This document shows, one piece after another, positions 6,879 through 14,231 of a stretch of DNA of 14,231 nucleotides. Positions within the stretch are counted from its first letter, which is position 1; every line of letters begins with the position of its first letter. The notes under the pieces are model-generated. The model was not told where the DNA came from, made no database searches, and saw only the letters and a list, made by a program, of their open reading frames with translations. Made by a program: the position numbers and the translations under genes. The stretch is from Anaerolineae bacterium (GTDB lineage Bacteria; Chloroflexota; Anaerolineae; UBA1429), in contig JAFGLK010000536.1 of NCBI GenBank assembly GCA_016928125.1, positions 1 through 14,231 of the forward strand. The letters run 5' to 3'.

Positions 6879-8372
6879 CTATCGTGCGTACTGCTTGGTC
6901 GCGTCAAAGTAGGGAAAGTGATCCCAGTGGGTGTCGTTCGCCACGGTCGCCTGGTGCACGATGGGCCGGGCCAGTAGGCTCTCCTGGAGTTCGGCCTCGA
7001 TGGCGTCGGGATCAAAACGGCTGAGAATCTGATCGCGCATCCCCTGCGCTACCTGGGCATAGGCCGGATCGTCTACCAGGTTGTGCCACTCTCCCGGGTC
7101 GGCCTCCACGTCGAAAAGCTGATCCTTCTCGCCATGGATGTAGATATACTTGAACTCGTGCTGCCGGGCCATGATGCACACCGCATAGACGCCGTTGGTG
7201 TGGCTCTCGGAGTAGACCACGCGATCGCGCTCCTCGCCACCCATGCAGGGCAGCAGGCTATGTCCGTCGATGGGGCGATGCTCCTCGACGCCGGCCAGGT
7301 CGAGCATGGTGGGGACGATGTCCACCAGCGAGGCCGGCTGCCGACAGGTAACACCTGCCTGCCAGCCATCGGGGAAGCGAAAGATCAAGGGCACGCGGCA
7401 GGAGAACTCGTAGAACGAGCGCTTCTGGACCATATTCTTCTCCGCCAGCATGTCCCCATGGTCGGCGGTGAAGAGGATGATCGTGTTCTCGGCCAGGCGG
7501 GCGTCCTCCAACGCCTTGAGCACATGTCCCACGCGCTGATCCACCGAGGTGACCAGCCCATAGTAGGCCCGGCGCAGGGCGCGCAGACTCTCCGGGCTCT
7601 TGATATCGATCCGGTCAGTGCCATGGTAGGCGTTCAGCCAGCGATCCATGGCCGAGTAGGTCTCCTCCATGTTCGCCGGATAGTGCGGGATCTCGATCTC
7701 GGCCCCCTCGTACAGGTCCCAGAGCTCCTGGGTGACGTGGTGAGGATCGTGCGGGCAGTGGAACGAGACGGTCAGAAAAAAGGGCGCGGTCTCCTCACCG
7801 CGTTCGCGGGCCATGCCCCGCTGGCGCAGATACTCGATGGCGCGAAACTCGGTCTCCTCGTCGTAGGCCAGATATGTGGACCAGGTGCGCACCCCCGCAT
7901 TGGGCAGGGCATAGCTGCGCGCGTGCTGGCGCCGGTCGAGGACCCGCTCCCCGGGCTTGCGCTTAGGCGTGGGCAGCCAGGCCATCGACGCCGGGTAGCT
8001 GTCGGTGGTCAGGCGCGTGCGAAAGCCATGCAGTTGATCGGGACCGATGTAGTGAAGCTTGCCGCTGGCCACCGTGTCATAGCCCGCCAAGGTGAGATAG
8101 TGGGCCACCGTCGGCTGATCCGAGGCCAGAGGCGCCGCATTGTCCCACACCTTGCAGTGAGCGATGTACTGGGCGGTCATCAATGAGGCCCGCGCCGGCG
8201 CGCAGAGCGGGCACGAGCTGTAGGCGGCGTCAAAGCGGACTCCCTCCTCGACCAGGCGATCCAGGTTGGGGGTCATCACCACCGGATGGCCATAGGCGCC
8301 GGTCAGAAAAGGCGTCATCTGGTCGGCCATGATCAACAGGATATTGGGCCGGTCGTAGCTGGGTGAACTCAC
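6879..8372 (-). CDS. Type I sulfatase, choline-sulfatase-like
   Basis: This 497-residue protein belongs to the formylglycine-dependent sulfatases, which hydrolyse sulfate esters. The N-terminal RPNILLIMADQ supplies the metal ligand Asp17. The signature CAPAR (57-61) carries Cys57, the residue oxidised to formylglycine. Further expected active-site residues are Lys105 and His107 (SGKLH), His208 (CPHDP), Asp304-His305 (TADHGDM) and Lys317. The GPDQLHGF and RLTTDSYPA blocks and the aromatic C-terminus (HWDHFPYFD, KQYAR) are characteristic of the choline-sulfatase branch, but related enzymes use other substrates. The GTG at 8372 is chosen because a full AAGGAGG (8378-8384) lies five bases before it and the family sequence begins right after it; the frame stays open to 8513 but that extension overlaps the upstream gene. 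No signal peptide is seen, so it is probably cytoplasmic. It needs a formylglycine-generating enzyme encoded elsewhere. It lies 83 bases after the dehydratase-like gene, probably in one operon. Confidence 0.9.
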   Translation of the reverse strand: MSSPSYDRPNILLIMADQMTPFLTGAYGHPVVMTPNLDRLVEEGVRFDAAYSSCPLCAPARASLMTAQYIAHCKVWDNAAPLASDQPTVAHYLTLAGYDTVASGKLHYIGPDQLHGFRTRLTTDSYPASMAWLPTPKRKPGERVLDRRQHARSYALPNAGVRTWSTYLAYDEETEFRAIEYLRQRGMARERGEETAPFFLTVSFHCPHDPHHVTQELWDLYEGAEIEIPHYPANMEETYSAMDRWLNAYHGTDRIDIKSPESLRALRRAYYGLVTSVDQRVGHVLKALEDARLAENTIILFTADHGDMLAEKNMVQKRSFYEFSCRVPLIFRFPDGWQAGVTCRQPASLVDIVPTMLDLAGVEEHRPIDGHSLLPCMGGEERDRVVYSESHTNGVYAVCIMARQHEFKYIYIHGEKDQLFDVEADPGEWHNLVDDPAYAQVAQGMRDQILSRFDPDAIEAELQESLLARPIVHQATVANDTHWDHFPYFDATKQYAR

Positions 8373-8377
8373 GTAGA

Positions 8378-8384
8378 CCTCCTT
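8378..8384 (-). promoter_or_regulatory. Strong ribosome binding site deciding the sulfatase GTG start
   Basis: On the minus strand this reads AAGGAGG, five bases ahead of the GTG at 8372-8370. It decides between this start and longer in-frame reading that would overlap the preceding gene. A perfect 14-base palindrome, CGCGCCGCGGCGCG (8385-8398), directly abuts the site on its upstream side and could affect its accessibility in the mRNA. Confidence 0.75.
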
Positions 8385-8455
8385 CGCGCCGCGGCGCGCA
8401 CACAGCCGAGCCGGGACGGAAGTGTGTCGCTCTCCCATCCCGGCCATAGCGTGGA

Positions 8456-9799
8456 TCAGTCGTCGAACTCGCCCGGCTTGGGGATCCACCAGCCGAGCTT
8501 GGGCAGGTTCCAATCGTCGCTCGGGTCAAAGTAGCCATAGAAGCGCAGGTGCTCCTTGATAACCTCCTCGTTGAGCTCGACGCCCAGGCCGGGCTTGTCA
8601 GGCACCTTCACATAACCGCCTTCCATGAAAGGCTCGGGCAGGCCGGTCACCAGGTCGCGCCAGAAGGGGATGTCCAGCGAGTGGATCTCTTGCGCGATGA
8701 GCGAGCGGATCGTCGCCCCCATGTGAATGTTGGCCATGAACATCACCGGCGAGCCGGCGCAGTGCAACACCGTGGGGATGCCCTGTTCTTCAGCATAGTC
8801 AGCGGTGCGCTTGAGCTCCGCCAGGCCGCCCAGGCGCGACATGTCGGGATGCATGATGTCCATCGCATGGTGGTCGATCAACTTGCGCATCGACCTGAGC
8901 AGATAGACCTGCTCGCCCAGGGCCGTGGGCACGTTGATCCTGTCGGTCACCTTCTTGTTTCCTCGCCAATCCTCCCACGGCATGATGTCCTCGAGCCAGG
9001 CGATGTCATAGGCCTCCAGCGCCCGTCCCATACGGATGCCATCCTTGACCGTGAGCGGCCCAAAATGATCCAGGGCCAGGGGAATGTCGGGGCCAGCCGC
9101 CTCACGCGCCGCGGCGACGATCTCGACCATCAGGTCGAGGTAGCGTTGGGTCACTTGCGTGCCGACCAGGCCGCGCGCCCCAGAGCGCGAGGCGGCATAG
9201 TCGTACTGGTTGGGCTGGCCGATGACGACGCGTTTGTCGATCTCTTTGAGATGGTGCAGCATGGTATCGAACTTGATCAGCGTGAGGCCCATGGCCTTGC
9301 GCTCAGCCACGCGCTGCGCATACCCCTCAGGCGTGTTCTTTTTGGGCGAGGGCGTATCGGCGTAGAGCCGAATCCGGTCACGATACTTGCCCCCGAAGAA
9401 CTGGTAGACGGGAACGCCGTAGACGCGCCCGATCAGGTCCCACAGGGCCATCTCGATGCCCGAGATGCCGCCGCCCTGGGTGCCGTGATGGGCGTGGGGC
9501 TTCATGGCCTTGTGGAGCATGTCCACGTTGAGCGGGTTCTGGCCCAGCAACATCGACTTGTACTGCAGGACATTCTCGATGTGACTCGACTCGTGGCTCT
9601 CGCCGATGCCATAGACATCCTGGTTCGTGTAGATCTTGATCAGGATATAGTCATAGGGCGCGGCGACGCGGGTCACGCGCAGGTCGGTGATCACCAGATC
9701 GCTGGGACGCGAGCGGGTGTTCACCGCGCTTTCGACGTTCTGCACGAGCTGTTCTGTGGTGTCTTGTGTGTCCTTTTTTGGCTTGTTTCTCTTTGACAT
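8456..9799 (-). CDS. Enolase-superfamily enzyme (mandelate racemase/muconate lactonizing type), probable acid-sugar dehydratase
   Basis: This 447-residue protein has the enolase-superfamily capping domain (about 35-150) and TIM-barrel domain. Visible active-site residues are Lys176 and Asp178 (IKFD), metal ligands Asp244 (LDHFG), Glu270 (WLEDIMPW) and Glu296 (LGEQVY), Asp319 in IMHPDMSRLGG, and His346 (LHCAGSP) as the likely barrel-end base. This set is typical of sugar-acid dehydratases in the mandelate racemase subgroup, which abstract the proton alpha to a carboxylate and eliminate water. The substrate is unknown. A stretch of roughly 40 residues after the KFD strand (about 180-218) looks like a family-specific active-site loop. 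The ATG at 9799 has GGGAGG (9806-9811) six bases upstream. The first 34 residues form a Lys/Thr/Gln-rich tail ahead of the fold. It precedes the sulfatase gene and has its own candidate promoter. Confidence 0.9.
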   Translation of the reverse strand: MSKRNKPKKDTQDTTEQLVQNVESAVNTRSRPSDLVITDLRVTRVAAPYDYILIKIYTNQDVYGIGESHESSHIENVLQYKSMLLGQNPLNVDMLHKAMKPHAHHGTQGGGISGIEMALWDLIGRVYGVPVYQFFGGKYRDRIRLYADTPSPKKNTPEGYAQRVAERKAMGLTLIKFDTMLHHLKEIDKRVVIGQPNQYDYAASRSGARGLVGTQVTQRYLDLMVEIVAAAREAAGPDIPLALDHFGPLTVKDGIRMGRALEAYDIAWLEDIMPWEDWRGNKKVTDRINVPTALGEQVYLLRSMRKLIDHHAMDIMHPDMSRLGGLAELKRTADYAEEQGIPTVLHCAGSPVMFMANIHMGATIRSLIAQEIHSLDIPFWRDLVTGLPEPFMEGGYVKVPDKPGLGVELNEEVIKEHLRFYGYFDPSDDWNLPKLGWWIPKPGEFDD

Positions 9800-9845
9800 G
9801 GATTGCCTCCCTCGTCCATGCGATCGAATCGGTGTGGATGACGCG

Positions 9846-9865
9846 TGAGCGGCGCACGCCGCTCA
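9846..9865. promoter_or_regulatory. Perfect 20-base palindromic element at the predicted transcription start (operator or 5' hairpin)
   Basis: TGAGCGGCG (9846-9854) and CGCCGCTCA (9857-9865) are exact reverse complements around a two-base centre. The element starts about nine bases downstream of the minus-strand -10 box, so it covers the expected start of the dehydratase-sulfatase transcript. This is where a repressor operator would lie. It could equally be a hairpin at the 5' end of the mRNA. No regulator gene is adjacent. Confidence 0.5.
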
Positions 9866-9873
9866 TGGACGAC

Positions 9874-9902
9874 ATTGTAAAAGGCGTGACGAGCGAGGGC
9901 AA
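9874..9902 (-). promoter_or_regulatory. Sigma70-like promoter for the dehydratase-sulfatase unit
   Basis: Read on the minus strand, TTGCCC (9902-9897) and TACAAT (9879-9874) are separated by exactly 17 bases. The -10 box matches five of six consensus bases and the -35 box four of six. It lies in the 162-base gap upstream of the dehydratase-like gene, 75 bases before its ATG, and downstream of a terminator-like hairpin for the preceding genes. Confidence 0.55.
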
Positions 9903-9923
9903 GCCCCGCAACAGCAGAGAATG

Positions 9924-9945
9924 GCCAGCGGGCAGAGCCGCTGGC
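9924..9945 (-). terminator. Hairpin terminator candidate after the ABC permease gene
   Basis: On the minus strand GCCAGCGG and CCGCTGGC form an 8-bp perfect stem with a six-base loop, starting 16 bases after the permease stop codon. It is followed by CATTCTCTGCTGTT, which is only moderately T-rich. Its placement between two same-strand transcription units, just before a promoter, supports termination. Confidence 0.5.
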
Positions 9946-9961
9946 GTGTGGTGGATCGCGG

Positions 9962-12495
9962 CTATTCGTAGCGCAGGGCGCGGACGATGTTCATGCGCGC
10001 GGCCTGACGCGCCGGCACCATCGCGGCCAAAACCCCAAAGATCAGACCGACAGCCACGGCGGCCAGCAGCCCGGCATAGGGGAATACATACGACACCGGG
10101 AATCCGCCCGCCCCCAGGCCCAACACCATCACATAGCCCAGGTAGAGGCCAGCCACGAGCCCAAAGGCCGTCCCGATGGCGGCCAACAGCAGCGATTCGA
10201 CGATGACGGTGCGGCGCACCTGGCGCCGGGTCGCGCCTATGGCGCGCAACATGCCGATCTCGCGGGTGCGTTCGATCACCCCAATGGCCAGGGTGTTGAG
10301 CATTGCGATGAGCGAGGGCAACGCCAAAACACCCAGGATGACGAAATAGATCGCAAAGACCGCATCAAAGAGCTGCCGGTTCTCCTCGAAATAGGTTCTG
10401 CCGGAGACGAGCTTGAACTGGGCATAGTCTTCAAGCACGGCCTGCATGCGCTCTTCCACGCGCAGCGGGTCGGCCCCCCTGGCCAGGTTGACCTGGACAA
10501 AGACATCCTCGCTCTTGCGCCAATCCCTTTCCATGTTAGCCTGGGAGACATAGGCCGTGAGGATCTTGGCGTTCAAATAGTCGCCGGCGATGGCGACGAT
10601 GCGGTACTCTTTCTGGCCGGTGGGGGTCGCGAGCCGCACGAGATCGCCGACCGCAAGCCCGCCCTGCGCGGCGAGCACGCCATTGGCGATCAAGGCCCGC
10701 CCGCGCGCCAGCGCCGCGTAAGCGCTCGTCGCGTCCCCTTGCTGGAAGGTGAGGCTCGCTACCTGCGGATAGATCTCCGGGTCGATGCCCAGCAGCGAGA
10801 CCGACTTGCCATTGGCCGTCGTCACCGCAAAGCGCATGGTGCTCACCAATCCCACGCCCGGGATAGATCGCAGGTTGGCCGCCAGATCGCGCTTGGCGCC
10901 CACGTCGCTAGCCCAGACTCCCACCGAGGGCGGCATGAGCAGATAGTCGCTCCCCAGACTGCGCTGGAGTATGTCCAGGAAGCCGCCAGTGAGGCTCCAG
11001 ACCAGCCCGCCCATGCCCACGATGATGGCGAGGCCGATCATGGTGGCGCTGGCCGTGATGGCGGATCGGCTGGGCTGACGCGTCAGGTTCCCCCGGGCCA
11101 GGGCGCCCGTGCTCTCGCGGGCGAAGACCAGAGCGATGAGCGCGCTGAACGCCGACGCGATCGGCTTGACCAGCGCCGGCGCCAGAAGCAGGATGCCTGC
11201 CAGAAAGGCCAGGCCGCCCAGCCCGGCCAGCTTGGGCTCGCCGGAGAGCAAGGCCAAGCCGGCCAACCCCACGAGGCAGAGGCCAAGGATCGTGCCCGCG
11301 CCACTGACGCGCGGATGGGCCTCGCTCGGGACGGGGCGCAACGCCTCCAGCGGTGTCACGCGACTGGCGCTCAGGGCTGGCAGAAGACCGGCCAGGAGCG
11401 TGACCCCGACGCCCAGCAGGCCGGTCATGATCACCAACTGCGGCCGCACCACAGGCCGGCCCATCTGCACGTGCAGGAACTGGGTGAGCATCGGCGCCAT
11501 CGCCTTGAGCAGAACAGCGCTCATCACATAGCCCGCCGCGATGCCGATGAGCGTGCCCACGCTGCCCTGGATAAACCCCTCGGCCAGCACCAACCCAATG
11601 ATGGTGCGGCGACTGGCGCCGAGCGCCCTCAGCATCCCGATGTCGTGGCGGCGCTCGGCGACCACGGTGCGGAAGGTGTTCAAGATGATGAATCCGCCCA
11701 TGCACAGGGCCAGGAAGCCAAAGAGGTTGAACGCTATCTGGCCAGTTCGGAGGCTGGCAAAGAGCTCGGTCCCGCTCGACAACGCGTCCAGGGTATAGTC
11801 TGGACCCAGCCGCGCCTGCAGAGCCCGCTCAATCGCCTCCCTTGAGGCGGGGTCGAGGGTGTTGAGGTTGATTTCGATGGTGTTGATGCGCTCGGGGAGA
11901 TCGAGCCATTTCTGCGCCGAGGGAAGCGTGACCAACACCTCTTCATTGCCTGGCATGGCCCGCGCGGGCAGGAGCCCCACGATGGTCAACTCCACAGTCC
12001 CCTCGGTGGTGGGCAGATTGAGCGTGTCGCCCAAGGCGCGCCCCAACTCGTCAGCCAGGCTGGTGGAGATCACAGCCTCCGTGGTGTCGCTGGGCCTCAG
12101 GAAGCGCCCCGCCCGAACAGGATAGTTGCGCAGCAGGACCGCATCCCGCGGATCGATGCCCGTCAGGGTGAGGGCGGCCACGCTGGCCCGCCCATAGTAG
12201 CCATCCGGGATATTCAGCGTGCGCCTCAACGAGCCCGCCGCCGCGCGGATGCCGCTCACCGTGTGCACGAGCCTGAGGCTTCTCTCAGGAAAGGCCTCGC
12301 CCGTCTTGAGCGCAATGCTCACGTCGACCTGCCCCGATGCGGCCAGCATGTTGGCCTCAAAGGCGCGCAACATGGCGGGCAGAATCGTATTCATGCCAAA
12401 GATCACCAGCGTGCCAAAGATGATGGCGAGGGTGGTGAGCGCCGTGCGGAGCTTGCGCCCCCAGAGATAGCGGGCCGCCAGGGTGAGCTGAAGGT

Positions 12496-12499
<4 letters not shown>
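9962..12499 (-). CDS. ABC transporter permease with two FtsX domains (MacB/LolC-type)
   Basis: This 845-residue inner-membrane protein pairs with the ATPase encoded just upstream. It begins with a short cytoplasmic stretch and a membrane segment at about 20-40, then a MacB-type extracytoplasmic domain (about 45-250). A first FtsX unit (about 255-390) includes VVAERRHDIGMLRALGASRR and the closing LSASRVTPLEALR. A hydrophobic linker follows (about 400-465), then another membrane segment (485-505), a second extracytoplasmic domain (about 510-705) and a second FtsX unit (about 713-845) with the matching VIERTREIGMLRAIGATRR and ARQAARMNIVRALRYE. About ten membrane segments are expected. The family couples ATP hydrolysis to extraction or export of lipids, lipoproteins or peptides by mechanotransmission rather than by a classic channel. 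The substrate is unknown. The start is GTG at 12499, which overlaps the ATPase stop (GTGA), so the two are coupled. Both halves being in one polypeptide suggests the permease acts with two ATPase copies. Confidence 0.92.
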
Positions 12500-13263
<764 letters not shown>

Positions 13264-13330
13264 GCGTGTCTCCCACCTCCCAGAGGGCTGGCAGCGATTC
13301 TTGACGGTCCACGAACGTCCGCGGCGCGCC

Positions 13331-13349
13331 CCTTGCTGAGGCTCAGGGC
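13331..13349. repeat. Short sequence resembling a widespread dispersed repeat (CTGAGGCTCAG core)
   Basis: The stretch ccttgctgaggctcagggc contains the perfect palindrome CTGAGGCTCAG (13336-13346). From memory it resembles the common intergenic repeat type CCTTCGACAGGCTCAGGGC seen in many high-GC bacteria. It overlaps the last codons and the stop of the hydrolase gene. Only one copy is present in this window, so its repeat status is a guess. Confidence 0.25.
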
Positions 13350-14188
13350 CTCAGATGCCTGTCCAGAAAGGTCCGCGTAAGGGCGGGCACAACCGGGTCG
13401 GTAAAGCCTCCGTGTCCGCCGCCCGGGACGGTGTAGAACGACACCGGCACGCCCGCGGCCTCCAACGCGGCCACCAGCAGCTCGCTCTGATGGTGGGGCA
13501 CCAACGGGTCTCGCTCGCCATGGATAATCAAAAAGGGCGGGGCCTCGGGAGTCACATAGGTGATCGGATTGGCGCGCGCCACGCGGTCCGGATGCTCCTG
13601 GATCGGGCCGCCCACCAGCTCGGACTCGGGCGAGTCGGCCGCATCGTGGACCTGCCCATCCGCCGTGCGATACGCATCCATCTGGCAAAAGTCGGTCGGC
13701 CCGAAATAGTCCACCACAGTCCGCACGCGGCTCGACTGATCCAGATGCTCGCCCACCTCGAAGGCCTGGACATGGCCAGCCGTGCCGCGCATGGCCACCA
13801 GGTGGCCGCCCGCCGACGGTCCCCAGGCGCCCACGCGCTGCGGATCGTAGCCGAACCGCCCGGCATGCGCCCTGAGCCAGCGCACGGCGGCCTTGCAGTC
13901 CTCGATCTGGGCCGGAAAGAGGGCATGCTGGCTGAGGCGGTAGTTGATCGAGGCCAGCGCATAGCCGAGGCCGACGTATTCCAGGGGGACACCATTCTCC
14001 TTACTGCCCGCGCGAAAGGCGCCGCCATGCACCCAGACGATCAGAGGCCAGTTCGTTCCCGCAGCGGGCAGATAGAGATCGAGCTTCTGCCGTGCATGTC
14101 CGTCGGTCACATAGGGTAGGTCGCGATACACCGTGGCGCCCTCATGCGTCGAGCCTGACGCTAGGCCGGATGATGACGCGGATGACAT
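13343..14188 (-). CDS. Alpha/beta hydrolase (esterase/lipase, BD-FAE-like)
   Basis: This 281-residue serine hydrolase has the oxyanion-hole motif HGGAF (54-58), the nucleophile elbow GPSAGG with Ser125, Asp227 (HGERDPLVP) and His259 (GGGHGGF), which complete a catalytic triad. The layout matches the esterase group that includes hormone-sensitive-lipase-like and feruloyl-esterase-like (BD-FAE) proteins acting on small esters. The true substrate is not predictable. No signal peptide is evident: the first 20 residues are Ser/Gly/Ala-rich but lack a hydrophobic core. The ATG at 14188 has a GAAAGGA purine stretch about eight bases upstream. The gene is complete within the window and may be co-transcribed with the ABC genes 79 bases downstream, although a functional link is not apparent. 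Confidence 0.9.
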   Translation of the reverse strand: MSSASSSGLASGSTHEGATVYRDLPYVTDGHARQKLDLYLPAAGTNWPLIVWVHGGAFRAGSKENGVPLEYVGLGYALASINYRLSQHALFPAQIEDCKAAVRWLRAHAGRFGYDPQRVGAWGPSAGGHLVAMRGTAGHVQAFEVGEHLDQSSRVRTVVDYFGPTDFCQMDAYRTADGQVHDAADSPESELVGGPIQEHPDRVARANPITYVTPEAPPFLIIHGERDPLVPHHQSELLVAALEAAGVPVSFYTVPGGGHGGFTDPVVPALTRTFLDRHLRP

Positions 14189-14231
14189 GGGTGTTTTCCT
14201 TTCTATGCCGATTGGCCAAGAGCAGGCCGAC

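Noticed and set aside
7083..8186. A 367-codon open frame on the plus strand, antisense to the sulfatase
   Set aside because: The sulfatase on the minus strand is complete with its catalytic motif. The antisense frame has no family motif and is a composition artefact.
8373..8513. A 47-residue N-terminal extension of the sulfatase, reaching into the upstream gene
   Set aside because: It would overlap the dehydratase stop region. A strong AAGGAGG site precedes the GTG at 8372, right where the sulfatase fold begins.
8549..9796. A 415-codon open frame on the plus strand, antisense to nearly the whole dehydratase-like gene
   Set aside because: The opposite strand encodes an enolase-superfamily protein with all active-site residues. 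The antisense translation is low-complexity, His/Val/Asp-rich, and has no recognisable domain. Long antisense frames are expected in GC-rich genes.
10739..11845. A 368-codon open frame on the plus strand inside the ABC permease gene
   Set aside because: Its translation is Gln/Arg/Ala/His-rich without any fold signature, and the permease on the other strand is unambiguous.

Overview
The window is GC-rich chromosomal DNA with dense gene packing, frequent GTG starts and strong purine-rich ribosome binding sites. The gene mix is a very large multi-domain M28 protein, a stand-alone methionine-synthase-activation-domain protein, a sulfatase next to an enolase-superfamily dehydratase, and an FtsX-type ABC exporter. 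This fits a Chloroflexota (Anaerolineae-like) bacterium, but the assignment is inferred from gene content and composition only. There is no rRNA, tRNA, CRISPR array, transposase or phage gene, and no sign of a mobile island.

The plus-strand half runs from position 1 to 6772. It holds the 3' part of a giant peptidase gene (3-4190, 5' end outside the window), a B12-dependent methionine synthase activation-type protein (4293-4982), a small multi-pass membrane protein (5120-5503), and two GNAT acetyltransferase genes (5604-6182 and 6179-6772) that overlap by four bases. A 17-bp perfect inverted repeat (6832-6868) sits in the gap between the two convergent halves and probably terminates transcription.

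The minus-strand half runs from 14188 down to 6879. In transcription order it holds an alpha/beta hydrolase (14188-13343), an ABC ATPase (13263-12496) and its double-FtsX permease (12499-9962), the last two translationally coupled by a GTGA overlap. After these come a hairpin that looks like an intrinsic terminator, then a good sigma70-like promoter (9874-9902) with a palindrome at the predicted start site. That promoter would drive an enolase-superfamily (mandelate racemase type) enzyme (9799-8456) and a choline-sulfatase-like sulfatase (8372-6879). These two form a plausible catabolic unit: desulfation plus dehydration of an acid sugar or related compound. The exact substrates cannot be read from sequence.

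The most distinctive items are: the giant peptidase, which appears to be an internal duplication whose second M28 domain has lost a metal ligand and whose middle regions look like dead metallopeptidase domains; the well-defined promoter/palindrome element ahead of the dehydratase-sulfatase pair; and the cysteine-bearing tail of the stand-alone activation-domain protein. Most of the rest is ordinary bacterial housekeeping or accessory content. I do not see clear evidence for an undescribed multi-gene system.
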